Below are positions 16,252 to 25,445 of a stretch of 34,477 nt of DNA, one piece after another (the stretch's first letter is position 1; each line of letters starts with the position of its first letter). The notes under the pieces are model-generated. The model searched no databases. It was not told the DNA's origin and saw only the letters and a program-made list of their open reading frames with translations. The position numbers and the translations under genes were made by a program. Source of the DNA: an uncultured Demequina sp. GTDB taxonomy: Bacteria > Actinomycetota > Actinomycetes > Actinomycetales > Demequinaceae. The DNA lies in contig NZ_CAJXJX010000010.1 of the NCBI RefSeq assembly GCF_913055775.1, positions 1 through 34,477 of the forward strand, in the 5' to 3' direction.

Positions 16252-19200
16252 ATGCCCGGCAGTGACTTCGTCCACCTTCACGTCCACACCGAGTACTCGA
16301 TGCTGGACGGTGCGGCGAGGCTGGACGACCTGTTCACGCACGCGAAGGAGCTGGGGCAGACCGCGCTCGCGACCACGGACCACGGCTACATCTTTGGTGC
16401 CTACGACTTCTGGTCCAAGGGTCAGCAGCACGGCGTGAAGCCCATCGTGGGCGTCGAGGCGTACCTGACGCCGGGCACCGCGCGCCGCGACAAGACGCGC
16501 GTGCGCTGGGGCGAGCGGGGCCAGGAGTCCGACGACGTCTCCGCGGGCGGCGCGTACACCCACATGACCATGTGGGCCGCGAACACCGCGGGCATGCACA
16601 ACCTGTTCCGGATGTCGTCGTACGCGTCCCTCGAGGGGCAGTTCCACAAGCCGCGCATGGACCGCGAGCTGCTGCAGAACTACTCGCAGGGGATCATCGC
16701 GACCACCGGCTGCCCGTCGGGCGAGGTGCAGACCCGCCTGCGGCTGGGCCAATACGACGAGGCCCTCAAGGCGGCCGGCGAGTTCCAGGACATCTTCGGC
16801 GCGGAGAACTTCTACGTCGAGCTCATGGACCACGGCCTGGACCTCGAGAAGCGCGTGCGCGAGGACCTGCTGCGGCTGGCTCATCAGCTGGGCGCGCCGC
16901 TGGTCGCGACGAACGACTCTCACTACGTCAAGAAGGAGGACTCCGTCGCGCATGAGGCGCTGCTGTGCGTGCAGTCGGGGTCCAACCTCAACGAGCCCAC
17001 CTATGAGCAGGGCGGCAAGCGCTTCGCGTTCAACGGCGACGGCTACTACCTGAAGTCGGCCGCAGAGATGCGCGAGCTCTGGCGCGAGCTGCCGGAGGCG
17101 TGCGACTCGACGCTCGAGATCGCGGAGAAGTGCGAGGTCGAGTTCAACACCAAGGCCGACTACATGCCGGTCTACGACGTCCCCGCGGGCGAGGACGAGA
17201 CCTCGTGGTTCATCAAGGAGGTCCAGCGCGGCCTGCACGAGCGCTTTGGGGAGACCATCCCGTCGGAGGTGCAGGAGCGCGCCAACATGGAGATCGAGGT
17301 CATCACCGGGAAGGGCTACCCCGGCTACTTCCTCGTGGTCGCGGACTTCATCAAGTGGTCCAAGGAGCAGGGCATTCGCGTGGGGCCGGGACGTGGCTCC
17401 GGTGCCGGTTCGATGGCCGCGTACGCGATGAAGATCACGGACCTCGACCCGATCGTCCACCAGCTGTACTTCGAGCGCTTCCTCAACCCGGAGCGCGAGT
17501 CCAAGCCCGACTTCGACATCGACTTCGACGAGCGCCGGCGCGGCGAGGTGATCAAGTACGTCACCGACAAGTACGGCGAGGAGAAGGTCGCGATGATCGC
17601 GACCTACGGCACCATCAAGGCCAAGCAGGCCCTGAAGGACGCCGCGCGCGTGCTCGGCAAGCCCTTCGCGGTGGGCGAGCAGCTCACGAAGCTCTACCCC
17701 GAGGCCCAGCAGGGGCGCGACATGCCGCTGTCGGGGATCTTCGACCCCAAGCACGAGCGCTACAACGAGGGCGGCGACTTCCGTCAGCACCTCGAGACCG
17801 ACCCCGAGGCGCAGCAGGTCATGGAGCTCGCGCAGGGGCTCGAGGGCCTGAAGCGCCAGTGGGGCGTGCACGCCGCGGGCGTCATCATGTCGAGCGACCC
17901 GCTGATCGACATCATCCCGATCATGCGCCGCGAGCAGGACGGCGCGGTCATCACGCAGTTCGACTACCCGACCTGCGAGGGTCTGGGCCTGGTCAAGATG
18001 GACTTCCTGGGGCTCAGGAACCTCACGATCCTGGACGATGCGCTCTACAACATCGAGCACAACGGCAAGGCCCCGCTGGTGCTCGAGGAGCTCGAGCTGG
18101 CGGACGAGAAGACGTTCGAGCTGCTGGGGCGCGGCGACACCCTGGGCGTGTTCCAGCTCGACGGCACGGCCATGCGCTCGCTGCTGCGGCAGATGAAGCC
18201 CGACAGCTTCGAGGACATCTCCGCGGTGCTCGCGCTGTACCGCCCGGGCCCCATGGGCATGAACTCCCACACCAACTACGCGGAGCGCAAGAACGGCCGC
18301 CAGCCCATCGCACCCATCCATCCGGAGCTCGACGAGCCGCTCCGGGAGGTCTTGGGGATCACGTACGGCCTGATCGTGTACCAGGAGCAGGTGCAGCGCA
18401 TCGCGCAGATCGTCGCCGGCTACACGCTGGGAGCGGCGGACCTGCTGCGTCGCGCCATGGGCAAGAAGAAGAAGGAGATCCTCGACAAGGAGTTCGAGCC
18501 CTTCGAGGCCGGTATGAAGGCCAACGGCTACTCGGACGGCGCGGTCAAGGCGCTGTGGGACACCATGCTCCCGTTCGCCGACTACGCCTTCAACAAGGCG
18601 CACACCGCTGCCTACGGGGTGCTCTCCTTCTGGACCGCGTACCTCAAGGCGCACTATCCGACCGAGTTCATGGCGGCGCTGCTCACGTCGGTGGGCACGG
18701 ACAAGGACAAGTCCGCGCTGTACCTCGCCGAGTGCCGCCGCATGGGCATCACCGTGCTGCCTCCGGATGTGAACGAGTCGATCGCGTTCTTCAGCGCCGT
18801 GGGCACCGACGTCCGGTTCGGGCTCACCGCGGTGCGCAACGTGGGCTCGAACGTGGTCGCGGAGATCGTCAAGGCCCGCGCGGAGAAGGGCGCGTTCACG
18901 TCCTTCCAGGACTTCCTCGACAAGGTGCCGGCGACGGTGTGCAACAAGCGCACCATCGACTCGCTGATCAAGGCCGGCGCGTTCGACTCGATGGGCTACT
19001 CGCGGAGGGCGCTCAACGCGATCCACGAGCAGGCGATCGATTCCGTCGTGGGCGTCAAGCGTCAAGAGGCGACCGGGCAGTTCGACCTGTTCGGCGGCGA
19101 CGCGGACCTGGGCGGCGGCGTCACGGTCTCGGTGCCCGAGCTCGAGGAGTGGGACAAGAAGACCAAGCTCAACCTCGAGCGCGACATGCTGGGCCTGTAC

Positions 19201-19794
19201 GTCTCCGACCATCCGCTGTCCGGACTCGATCATGTGATCCGCTCCGAGGCCTCGCACCAGATCCTCAACGCGACCCCCGCGAATGGCGTGCGGGAGGGCG
19301 AGCAGGTGGCGTTCGCGGGACTCGTGACGCGCGTGGACCGCCGCGTCGCCAAGTCTGGCAACGCGTACGCGATCGTGGTGCTCGAGGACCTCACGGGCGA
19401 GACCGAGATCTCGTTCTTCGGCAAGACCTACGAGACCTACGCCCGCGACCTGGCCGAGGACGCCGTGCTGACCATTCGCGTGCGCGCCCGCGAGCGCGGC
19501 GATGGCGGGCTGCAGTTCTCCGCGGTCGAGCTGCGCGTGCCGAACCTCAACGTCGTGGACACCTCGCCCGTCGCCATCACGCTGCCGGCGGCACGGGTCA
19601 ACCCGCCCATGGTCGAGGAGATCAAGGGGATCCTGCGGTCTCACCCCGGCTCGGTCGAGGTGCGCATGGTCCTCACCGGCTCCGGTGATCCGGTCACGAT
19701 GCGCCTGGGCGACGAGTTCCGCGTCTCGCGCTCGAGCGCGCTCTACGGCGACCTCAAGGCGGCGTTCGGCCCCAGCTGCCTCGCCGGCGCCTGA
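16252..19794 (+). CDS. dnaE: DNA polymerase III alpha subunit DnaE (DnaE1)
   Basis: This is the replicative DNA polymerase catalytic subunit. The 1180-residue protein has the N-terminal PHP domain with intact metal-binding histidines (His8, His10 and His12 in FVHLHVHTEYS), which in actinobacterial DnaE1 provides proofreading exonuclease activity. The palm motif GPGRGSGAGSMAAY and the catalytic aspartates in PDFDIDFDE (around residue 420) are present. They are followed by the fingers, the beta-binding and helix-hairpin-helix region, and an OB fold near the C-terminus (GEQVAFAGLVTRVDRRVAKSG onward). ATG at 16252 is chosen over the open upstream extension from 16111, because the family begins here and the TAGAAT box is 7 nt upstream. 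Confidence 0.97.
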   Translation: MPGSDFVHLHVHTEYSMLDGAARLDDLFTHAKELGQTALATTDHGYIFGAYDFWSKGQQHGVKPIVGVEAYLTPGTARRDKTRVRWGERGQESDDVSAGGAYTHMTMWAANTAGMHNLFRMSSYASLEGQFHKPRMDRELLQNYSQGIIATTGCPSGEVQTRLRLGQYDEALKAAGEFQDIFGAENFYVELMDHGLDLEKRVREDLLRLAHQLGAPLVATNDSHYVKKEDSVAHEALLCVQSGSNLNEPTYEQGGKRFAFNGDGYYLKSAAEMRELWRELPEACDSTLEIAEKCEVEFNTKADYMPVYDVPAGEDETSWFIKEVQRGLHERFGETIPSEVQERANMEIEVITGKGYPGYFLVVADFIKWSKEQGIRVGPGRGSGAGSMAAYAMKITDLDPIVHQLYFERFLNPERESKPDFDIDFDERRRGEVIKYVTDKYGEEKVAMIATYGTIKAKQALKDAARVLGKPFAVGEQLTKLYPEAQQGRDMPLSGIFDPKHERYNEGGDFRQHLETDPEAQQVMELAQGLEGLKRQWGVHAAGVIMSSDPLIDIIPIMRREQDGAVITQFDYPTCEGLGLVKMDFLGLRNLTILDDALYNIEHNGKAPLVLEELELADEKTFELLGRGDTLGVFQLDGTAMRSLLRQMKPDSFEDISAVLALYRPGPMGMNSHTNYAERKNGRQPIAPIHPELDEPLREVLGITYGLIVYQEQVQRIAQIVAGYTLGAADLLRRAMGKKKKEILDKEFEPFEAGMKANGYSDGAVKALWDTMLPFADYAFNKAHTAAYGVLSFWTAYLKAHYPTEFMAALLTSVGTDKDKSALYLAECRRMGITVLPPDVNESIAFFSAVGTDVRFGLTAVRNVGSNVVAEIVKARAEKGAFTSFQDFLDKVPATVCNKRTIDSLIKAGAFDSMGYSRRALNAIHEQAIDSVVGVKRQEATGQFDLFGGDADLGGGVTVSVPELEEWDKKTKLNLERDMLGLYVSDHPLSGLDHVIRSEASHQILNATPANGVREGEQVAFAGLVTRVDRRVAKSGNAYAIVVLEDLTGETEISFFGKTYETYARDLAEDAVLTIRVRARERGDGGLQFSAVELRVPNLNVVDTSPVAITLPAARVNPPMVEEIKGILRSHPGSVEVRMVLTGSGDPVTMRLGDEFRVSRSSALYGDLKAAFGPSCLAGA

Positions 19795-19800
19795 CGCCCG

Positions 19801-19852
19801 TCCGGCACTCACCGACCCCTGGAGCGCCTCCGCGCGCCCCTTCCGGCACTCA
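19801..19852 (+). repeat. 11-bp direct repeat downstream of dnaE
   Basis: TCCGGCACTCA occurs at 19801-19811 and 19842-19852, 41 bp apart, in the 132-nt spacer between dnaE and the DUF4260 gene. Function unknown. Confidence 0.4.
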
Positions 19853-19913
19853 GTGTCGCTCCGGACCGGCACAGGTCGCTCGCACAGGGGATGCGCCTGA
19901 GCCTCGCCGCCCC

Positions 19914-19926
19914 TAACGTGAGACGC
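19914..19926 (+). promoter_or_regulatory. Leaderless-type -10 box for the DUF4260 gene
   Basis: TAACGT (19914-19919) plus 7 nt precedes the ATG at 19927; no ribosome-binding site is evident. Confidence 0.45.
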
Positions 19927-20313
19927 ATGACCCCCATCCATTGGCAGCGGCTGGAGAACGCGGTGATCGCCGCGGGCGTCATCGTGGCCACGGTGACGCT
20001 CGACTACGCCTGGTGGTGGCTCATCGCGCTCTTCCTGGTCTTCGACCTCAGCGCGCTCGGCTACGTGGCCAGCACCCGGGCGGGCGCGTTCTTCTACAAC
20101 GCGGTCCACTCGTACTGGGCGCCGGCGATCCTCGGGACGATCGCGCTCGTGGCCGACGTCCGGTGGGCTGGCCTCGTGGCTCTCGCGTGGGCCTTCCACG
20201 TCGCGGTGGACCGCGCGATTGGCTACGGACTGAAGCACGCCGATCACTTCGGCCACACCCACTTGGGGTGGATCGGCAAGCACCGGGAGCAGCAGGTGGA
20301 GGAGGTCCCATGA
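19927..20313 (+). CDS. DUF4260 family membrane protein
   Basis: The 128-residue protein matches the pattern of DUF4260: RLENAV near the start, hydrophobic segments, FDLSALGYVASTRAGAFFYNAVHSYW in the middle, and the closing HVAVDRAIGYGLKHADHFGHTHLGWIG. Three or four short membrane helices are likely. The family has no known biochemical function. The ATG at 19927 follows a TAACGT box by 7 nt. Its stop overlaps the start of the next gene (ATGA), so the two form a small operon. Confidence 0.8.
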   Translation: MTPIHWQRLENAVIAAGVIVATVTLDYAWWWLIALFLVFDLSALGYVASTRAGAFFYNAVHSYWAPAILGTIALVADVRWAGLVALAWAFHVAVDRAIGYGLKHADHFGHTHLGWIGKHREQQVEEVP

Positions 20314-20687
20314 CCGGGTGCCCCATCGTCGCGTTCGTGCCCGCCCACGACCCGGAGCGCGCCGCGGAGTTCTACACCGAGGTGATCGGCGCGAGGCCGG
20401 TGCGCGACGACGGCTTCGCGATCGTGTGCGAGTCCGGCGGCACCATGATCCGGATCGTCGCAGCCTCGGCCTTCACGCCGCAGCCCTTCACCATCCTGGG
20501 ATGGGAGGTCGCGGACATCGAGGCCGAGGTCGAGCGCCTGCGAGCCGCCGGAGTCGAGTTCGAGGACTTCGCGCTCGCGGACGAGTCCGGCATCTGGAAC
20601 GCCCCGGGCGGTGATCGTGTCGCGTGGTTCCGCGATACCGAGGGCAACCTGCTGTCGCTCTCGAAGCACGCGCAGCCGGTGACGTAG
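20310..20687 (+). CDS. VOC family protein (glyoxalase/dioxygenase fold)
   Basis: The 125-residue single-domain protein fits the vicinal oxygen chelate fold. It has an N-terminal half with PERAAEFYTEVIGARPV and a C-terminal beta-alpha-beta-beta-beta unit ending in the characteristic FRDTEGNLLSLSKH. The Glu/His metal ligands typical of enzymes are only partly evident, so it may be a metalloenzyme or a binding protein. ATG at 20310 overlaps the DUF4260 stop, with a strong purine-rich site (GGAGGAGG) upstream. Substrate unknown. Confidence 0.82.
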   Translation: MTGCPIVAFVPAHDPERAAEFYTEVIGARPVRDDGFAIVCESGGTMIRIVAASAFTPQPFTILGWEVADIEAEVERLRAAGVEFEDFALADESGIWNAPGGDRVAWFRDTEGNLLSLSKHAQPVT

Positions 20688-20738
20688 GCGCCCGAGCAGA
20701 CCGGGCCGAGTCCTCGAGTTGGCCCCGCTCGACGCCAC

Positions 20739-20751
20739 TAGACTCGACAGC
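20739..20751 (+). promoter_or_regulatory. Leaderless-type -10 box for hisD
   Basis: TAGACT (20739-20744) is followed by 7 nt and GTG at 20752. The immediate context CACTAGACT is identical to that before hisC. Confidence 0.55.
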
Positions 20752-22056
20752 GTGCTGAGCCGAATCGACCTGCGTGACCGCGACCTGACCACCCGCGAGC
20801 TGCTGGGCATCGTGCCCCGAGCGGACGTGGACGTCGCGCATGCGCTGGCGATCGTGCAGCCCATCCTCGATGACGTGCGCTCCCGTGGTGCGCAGGCGCT
20901 GCGCGCGTATGGCGAGCGCTTCGACGGCGTCACCCCCGAGCACCTGCGGGTCCCCGCGGACCGCATCGAGGCGGCCGTCGCCACTCAGGACGACGCCGTG
21001 CTCGACGGCCTCCGCGAGGCGATCTCCCGCGTGCGCACCTTCCACGAGGCGACGGTCCCGCCGCCCGTCTCCGTGGACGTCGCCCCCGGAGCGACCGTGT
21101 CGCAGCGGTGGATCCCGGTAGGCCGCGTGGGCCTGTACGTTCCTGGCGGACTGGCCGTCTATCCGAGCTCGGTGGTCATGAACGTGGTCGCCGCGCAGGC
21201 AGCGGGCGTCCAGTCCATCGCCGTGGCGACGCCGCCCCAGAAGGCGTTCGGCGGCGAGCCGCACCCGACCATCCTCGCGGCGTGCGCGCTGCTGGGCGTC
21301 GACGAGGTCTACGCCGTGGGCGGCGCTCAGGCCATCGGCATGCTCGCGTACGGCGTCGACGGCCTGTGCGACCCCGTGGACGTCATCACCGGCCCGGGCA
21401 ACGTCTACGTGGCCGCGGCGAAGCGCGCGGTCAACGGCGTGGTGGGCATCGACTCCGAGGCGGGCCCCACGGAGATCGCGATCATCGCGGACGACTCCGC
21501 GGACCCGGACTTCGTCGCCGCGGACCTCCTCAGCCAGGCCGAGCACGACCCCATGGCGGGCTCGGTCCTCATCACGGACAGCGAGGACCTCGCGGACGCC
21601 GTCGAGGAGGCGCTGGGCCGCCGCACCGACGCCACCAAGCACCTCGCGCGCACCAAGGAGGCACTCACGGGCCGCCAGAGCGCTGTCATCCTCACCGCGA
21701 ACATCGAGCAGTCGATCCAGGTCGCGGACGCCTACGGCGCCGAGCACCTCGAGATTCACACGCGCGACGCGGCCGCCGTCGCCGAGCGGATCACCTCCGC
21801 CGGCGCGATCTTCGTAGGCCCGTACAGCCCGGTGCCGCTGGGCGACTACCTCGCGGGCTCCAACCACGTCCTGCCCACGGGCGGTACCGCGCGCTTCGCG
21901 AGCGGTCTGGGCACGCACAGCTTCCTCAAGGCGGTCTCGACCATCCACTACACAGCCGATGCGCTGGCTGAGGTGGGGGACAAGGTGGTCGCCCTGGCGA
22001 ACGCGGAGGACCTCCCGGCGCACGGCGAGGCCATCCAGGCGCGCATCCAGCGCTGA
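20752..22056 (+). CDS. hisD: Histidinol dehydrogenase HisD
   Basis: HisD oxidises L-histidinol to L-histidine in two NAD-dependent steps, the last stage of the pathway. The 434-residue protein has the normal length. It shows WIPVGRVGLYVPGG, the GPGNVYVAAAKRAV motif, SEAGPTEIAI, the zinc-site region SQAEHDPMAGS, GAEHLEIHT and NHVLPTGGTARF. GTG at 20752 gives MLSRIDLRDRDL, the usual start. A TTG at 20719 also opens the frame but would lie upstream of the -10 box. The next histidine gene, hisC, is 2.3 kb away because a recQ-like gene on the other strand intervenes. Confidence 0.96.
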   Translation: MLSRIDLRDRDLTTRELLGIVPRADVDVAHALAIVQPILDDVRSRGAQALRAYGERFDGVTPEHLRVPADRIEAAVATQDDAVLDGLREAISRVRTFHEATVPPPVSVDVAPGATVSQRWIPVGRVGLYVPGGLAVYPSSVVMNVVAAQAAGVQSIAVATPPQKAFGGEPHPTILAACALLGVDEVYAVGGAQAIGMLAYGVDGLCDPVDVITGPGNVYVAAAKRAVNGVVGIDSEAGPTEIAIIADDSADPDFVAADLLSQAEHDPMAGSVLITDSEDLADAVEEALGRRTDATKHLARTKEALTGRQSAVILTANIEQSIQVADAYGAEHLEIHTRDAAAVAERITSAGAIFVGPYSPVPLGDYLAGSNHVLPTGGTARFASGLGTHSFLKAVSTIHYTADALAEVGDKVVALANAEDLPAHGEAIQARIQR

Positions 22057-22073
22057 GTCAAGGCCGGTCCCGC

Positions 22074-24272
22074 CTACCGCACCCCAAGCACGAACGGCAG
22101 CACGGCCGAGGCCCCCGCCCGCCGCAGCAGCCGCGAGGCCACCGTGAGCGTCCAGCCCGAGTCGGTGGAGTCGTCCACCAGCAGCACCGCGCGCCCGTCC
22201 AGTGAGGCCCGCACCGACTCCTCGACCTCGAGCCGGCGCGCGACCACCGCAAGGCGCTGAGCCGAGTTCAGGTCATGCCTCCCGGGCTCCTCCGCTCCGG
22301 CACGCGGCCCCACCCATCCCAGGAACGGCAGCTCCAAGTACCGCGCGAGACCGGGCGCGAGGTGGCCGAGCAACTGCGGCCGCGTCACGGACCCCACGCC
22401 CACCACGGCATCGACGGCAGGCGAACGCCCGGACCCGTTGGTCGTGCGCCACAGCTCGTCCCAGTCCTCGAGCACGCGCACTGCAGCGCCACGCAGGGGA
22501 GTGGGCGTCTCGCTGTCGACCGCGCTGCCATCGGCCGAGCGCGCCTCGAGGAGCTCGCGCAGCGACACCGACCAGCCCAAGCCATCGAGACGAGCGATCG
22601 CCCGCCCCGGCGCCGCCTGCTCTTCCGCAGGGATCCGCCCGCGTAGGTCGAGCCCCATCCGGTCGAGCCCGCTGGGCCACTGCCGCCGCGCAGTGATCTC
22701 GACCCCCACCCGGTCCAGGTCCTCCCGCGCCGCCGCCACGGCATCGGCCCCCGGCGCGGCCGGCAGCTCCACGCCGCCGCACGTGTCGCAGCGTCCGCAC
22801 GCCCAGTCATCCGCGAGCTCCGGATCGTCGAGCACGTGACGCAGGAACGCCATGCGACACCCCGTGGTGGCCTCGTAGTCGAGCATGGTCTGCTGCTCGG
22901 CGGCGCGCGTGGCGGCGACCCGGGCGTAGCGCTCCGCGTCGTAGGCCCAGGGCTCGCCGGTCGCGACCCAGCCGCCCTGCACGCGCCGCACCGCGCCGTC
23001 CACGTCGAGCACCTTGAGCATCGACTCGAGGCGGCCGCGCCGCAGGTCCACGGAGGTCTCCAGTGCGGCGACGGACGTGGCCGAAGAGGGAGAGAGAGCA
23101 CCCAGCGCCGCCCGCACCTGATCCTCGGGCGGGAACGCCTGCGACCCGAACCAGTCCCAGATCGCCCGATCCTCGGACCCCGGCAGCAGCACCACCAGCG
23201 CGCGATCCACGCCACGGCCCGCGCGCCCCACCTGCTGGTAGTACGCGATGGGGGAGGACGGCGCGCCCAGGTGCATGACGAACGCGAGGTCCGGCTTGTC
23301 GAACCCCATCCCCAGAGCGGACGTCGCCACGAGCGCCTTCACACGGTTCGACTTGAGATCCTGCTCGAGCTGCTCGCGCTCGGCGGTGTCCGTGCGCCCC
23401 GTGTAGGCGGCGACCTCGAGGCCCGCGGATCGCAGCTGCGACGCGACCTGCTCGGCAGCGGACACGGTGAGGCAGTACACGATCCCCGAGCCCTCGATCT
23501 CCCGCAGCGCGCTCGCGAGCCACGCGACGCGCTCGGCGGGATCGCTCAGGGCCACGACTCCCAGGTGCAGCGACTCGCGATCCAGCCCTCCGCGCAGCAC
23601 CAGCACGTCCTCGTGCTCGAGGCCATCCGCGCCGGTCACGCCCAGCTGGACCGCGACGTCGTCCGTGACGCGCGTATTGGCGGTCGCCGTGGTCGCCAGC
23701 ACCGGGATTCCCGCAGGCAGTTCGGCGAGCAGCGTGCGGATGCGGCGGTAGTCGGGCCTGAAATCGTGCCCCCAGTCGGAGATGCAGTGCGCCTCGTCGA
23801 TCACGACCAACCCGGCATCAGCGGCCAGGCGCGGCAGCACCTCGTCGCGGAACTGCGGATTGTTGAGCCGCTCCGGCGAGCACAGCAGGACGTCGATCTC
23901 CCCGCGCGAGATCGCCGCGTGCACCTCATCCCACTCGGTCACGTTGGCGGAGTTGACGGTGGCCGCCCGGACGCCCGCCCGCGACGCCGCCGCGATCTGA
24001 TCGCGCATGAGGGCCAGCAGTGGCGAGACGATCACGGTGGGCCCGGCACCGCGCGCGCGGAGCAGGGAGGTCGCCACGAAGTACACCGCGGACTTGCCCC
24101 ACCCGGTGCGCTGCACCACGAGCGCCCGCGCGTGACGCGACACGAGGGCGTCGATGGCGAGCCACTGATCGTCACGCAAGCGCGCATCGTCCCTCCCCAC
24201 GAGCGCGCGCAGCGCGCCCTCCGCCTCCTCGCGCAGGGAGAGGGCCGATGCGGGGGTGGCTTCCGTGCTCAT
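22074..24272 (-). CDS. RecQ-like DNA helicase with C-terminal phosphoribosyltransferase-like domain
   Basis: The 732-residue protein has superfamily 2 helicase motifs: Walker A variant RTGWGKS (55-61) in place of the usual RecQ TGGGKS, SPLLALMRDQ, DEAH (159-162) in IDEAHCISDWGHDFRPDYRRI, ATTATAN (III), ALGMGFDKPD and QQVGRAGR (VI). A RecQ-type zinc region follows (CRMAFL...CGRCDTCGG). The C-terminal 120 residues do not look like HRDC. They end in LLVDDSTDSGWTLTVASRLL (about 697-716), which has the form of a PRPP-binding loop of ComF-type phosphoribosyltransferases. The gene lies alone on the minus strand between hisD and hisC. The start is ATG at 24272, 6 nt after a TACGGT box. A repair role is likely but unproven. 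Confidence 0.85.
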   Translation of the reverse strand: MSTEATPASALSLREEAEGALRALVGRDDARLRDDQWLAIDALVSRHARALVVQRTGWGKSAVYFVATSLLRARGAGPTVIVSPLLALMRDQIAAASRAGVRAATVNSANVTEWDEVHAAISRGEIDVLLCSPERLNNPQFRDEVLPRLAADAGLVVIDEAHCISDWGHDFRPDYRRIRTLLAELPAGIPVLATTATANTRVTDDVAVQLGVTGADGLEHEDVLVLRGGLDRESLHLGVVALSDPAERVAWLASALREIEGSGIVYCLTVSAAEQVASQLRSAGLEVAAYTGRTDTAEREQLEQDLKSNRVKALVATSALGMGFDKPDLAFVMHLGAPSSPIAYYQQVGRAGRGVDRALVVLLPGSEDRAIWDWFGSQAFPPEDQVRAALGALSPSSATSVAALETSVDLRRGRLESMLKVLDVDGAVRRVQGGWVATGEPWAYDAERYARVAATRAAEQQTMLDYEATTGCRMAFLRHVLDDPELADDWACGRCDTCGGVELPAAPGADAVAAAREDLDRVGVEITARRQWPSGLDRMGLDLRGRIPAEEQAAPGRAIARLDGLGWSVSLRELLEARSADGSAVDSETPTPLRGAAVRVLEDWDELWRTTNGSGRSPAVDAVVGVGSVTRPQLLGHLAPGLARYLELPFLGWVGPRAGAEEPGRHDLNSAQRLAVVARRLEVEESVRASLDGRAVLLVDDSTDSGWTLTVASRLLRRAGASAVLPFVLGVR
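24244..24251 (-). repeat. GCATCGGC word inside the 5' end of recQ-like gene
   Basis: Reads GCCGATGC on the plus strand, 70 bp from the intergenic copy at 24314 and on the opposite strand, so the pair flanks the recQ/hisC divergent promoters. Confidence 0.5.
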
Positions 24273-24284
24273 GCGACCACCGTA
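24273..24284 (-). promoter_or_regulatory. Leaderless-type -10 box for the recQ-like gene
   Basis: On the minus strand TACGGT (24279-24284) is followed by 6 nt and the ATG at 24272. Confidence 0.4.
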
Positions 24285-24313
24285 GGGCGAGCGTCGGACA
24301 TGGCCCGGCCACC

Positions 24314-24321
24314 GCATCGGC
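24314..24321 (+). repeat. GCATCGGC word at the -35 position of hisC
   Basis: The word ends 16 nt upstream of the TAGACT box of hisC. The copy before hisH ends 17 nt upstream of its TAGACT, so the word occupies the -35 position in both. Confidence 0.55.
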
Positions 24322-24337
24322 TGTCCGTGCCCGCCAC

Positions 24338-24350
24338 TAGACTTCCAGCC
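24338..24350 (+). promoter_or_regulatory. Leaderless-type -10 box for hisC
   Basis: TAGACT (24338-24343) plus 7 nt precedes the ATG at 24351; no ribosome-binding site is present. Confidence 0.55.
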
Positions 24351-25445
24351 ATGACTCTGCCCCTGCGCCCGGAACTGATCGGCCTGGAGCCGTACGGCGC
24401 GCCTCAGCTGGACGTGACCGCGCGCCTCAACGTCAACGAGAACCCGTACGCGCCGCCGCCGTCCGTCGTGGATGCGATCACGCAGGCGGTCCGCAAGGCG
24501 TCGGAGAGCCTCAACCGCTACCCGGATCGCGACTTCACGGGCCTGCGGGCGGATCTCGCTCACTACCTCGAGGTCGAGAGCCGCGTGGACTTCGTCGAGG
24601 TGCGCAACATCTGGGCCGCCAACGGGTCCAACGAGGTGATGCTGCACCTGCACCAGGCCTTCGGCGGCCCGGGCAGGAAGGTGCTGAGCTTCGCGCCCAC
24701 GTACTCGATGTACCCGGAGTACGCGCGCGACACGATCACCGAGTACGTGACGCTGCCGCGGCGCGAGGACTTCCACCTGGACCTGGACGCCGCGCAGGCC
24801 GCGATCCGCGAGATCCAGCCCAGCCTCGTGATCGTCGCGAGCCCCAACAACCCCACCGGTACGGCACTGAGTTTGGACGAGGTGCGCGCGCTGCTCGCCG
24901 CCGCGGATGACGTCGACGGCGGCTGCGTGGTCGTGATCGACGAGGCCTACGCGGAGTTCCGCCGCGCGGGCGTGCCCAGCGCCGCCACGATCATCCCGGA
25001 GCACCCGAACCTCGCGGTGAGTCGCACCATGTCGAAGGCCTTCGCACTCGCGGGCGGGCGGCTGGGCTACCTGGTCGCGCACGAGCCGCTCATCGACGCG
25101 CTGCGTGTGGTGCGCCTGCCGTACCACCTGAGCGACGTGACGCAGGCGGTCGCGCGCGCTGCGCTGGCGCACCACCGGGAGCTGCAGGCGCAGGTGGATG
25201 AGATCCGCGCCGAGCGAGACGACACCGTCGCGTGGCTGCGCGAGCAGGGCTACACGGTCGCGGACACGGACGCCAACTTCGCGCTGTTCGGTCCGTTCGA
25301 GGACCGTGAGAGAGTGTTCGAGGGGCTGCTGTCGCACGGTGTGCTGATCCGTGTCACGGGTCCCGAGGGTTGGCTGCGGGTGTCGATCGGCACGCCGCAG
25401 GAGATGGCGCTGTTCCGCAGCGCGCTAGTGGAGGTCACGGCATGA
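24351..25445 (+). CDS. hisC: Histidinol-phosphate aminotransferase HisC
   Basis: HisC is a PLP enzyme that transaminates imidazole-acetol phosphate to histidinol phosphate using glutamate. The 364-residue protein is a fold-type I aminotransferase. It has the N-terminal [29 protein letters not shown] (163-170), DEAYAEF, and the PLP lysine Lys229 in [21 protein letters not shown] at 24351 is supported by the TAGACT box 7 nt upstream and the family N-terminus. Its stop overlaps hisB by 4 nt (ATGA), so hisC, hisB and the following gene form one translationally coupled operon. Confidence 0.96.
   Translation: MTLPLRPELIGLEPYGAPQLDVTARLNVNENPYAPPPSVVDAITQAVRKASESLNRYPDRDFTGLRADLAHYLEVESRVDFVEVRNIWAANGSNEVMLHLHQAFGGPGRKVLSFAPTYSMYPEYARDTITEYVTLPRREDFHLDLDAAQAAIREIQPSLVIVASPNNPTGTALSLDEVRALLAAADDVDGGCVVVIDEAYAEFRRAGVPSAATIIPEHPNLAVSRTMSKAFALAGGRLGYLVAHEPLIDALRVVRLPYHLSDVTQAVARAALAHHRELQAQVDEIRAERDDTVAWLREQGYTVADTDANFALFGPFEDRERVFEGLLSHGVLIRVTGPEGWLRVSIGTPQEMALFRSALVEVTA

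Noticed and set aside
16225-20283. A 1352-codon open frame on the minus strand opposite dnaE and its neighbours
   Set aside because: It is the mirror of third-position GC bias in dnaE; its translation is Arg/His/Val/Leu-rich without any recognisable domain, while dnaE is unmistakable.
22836-24350. Upstream open extension of hisC running antisense through the recQ-like gene
   Set aside because: The extension is antisense to clear helicase motifs, and hisC has its own -10 box 7 nt before the ATG at 24351.
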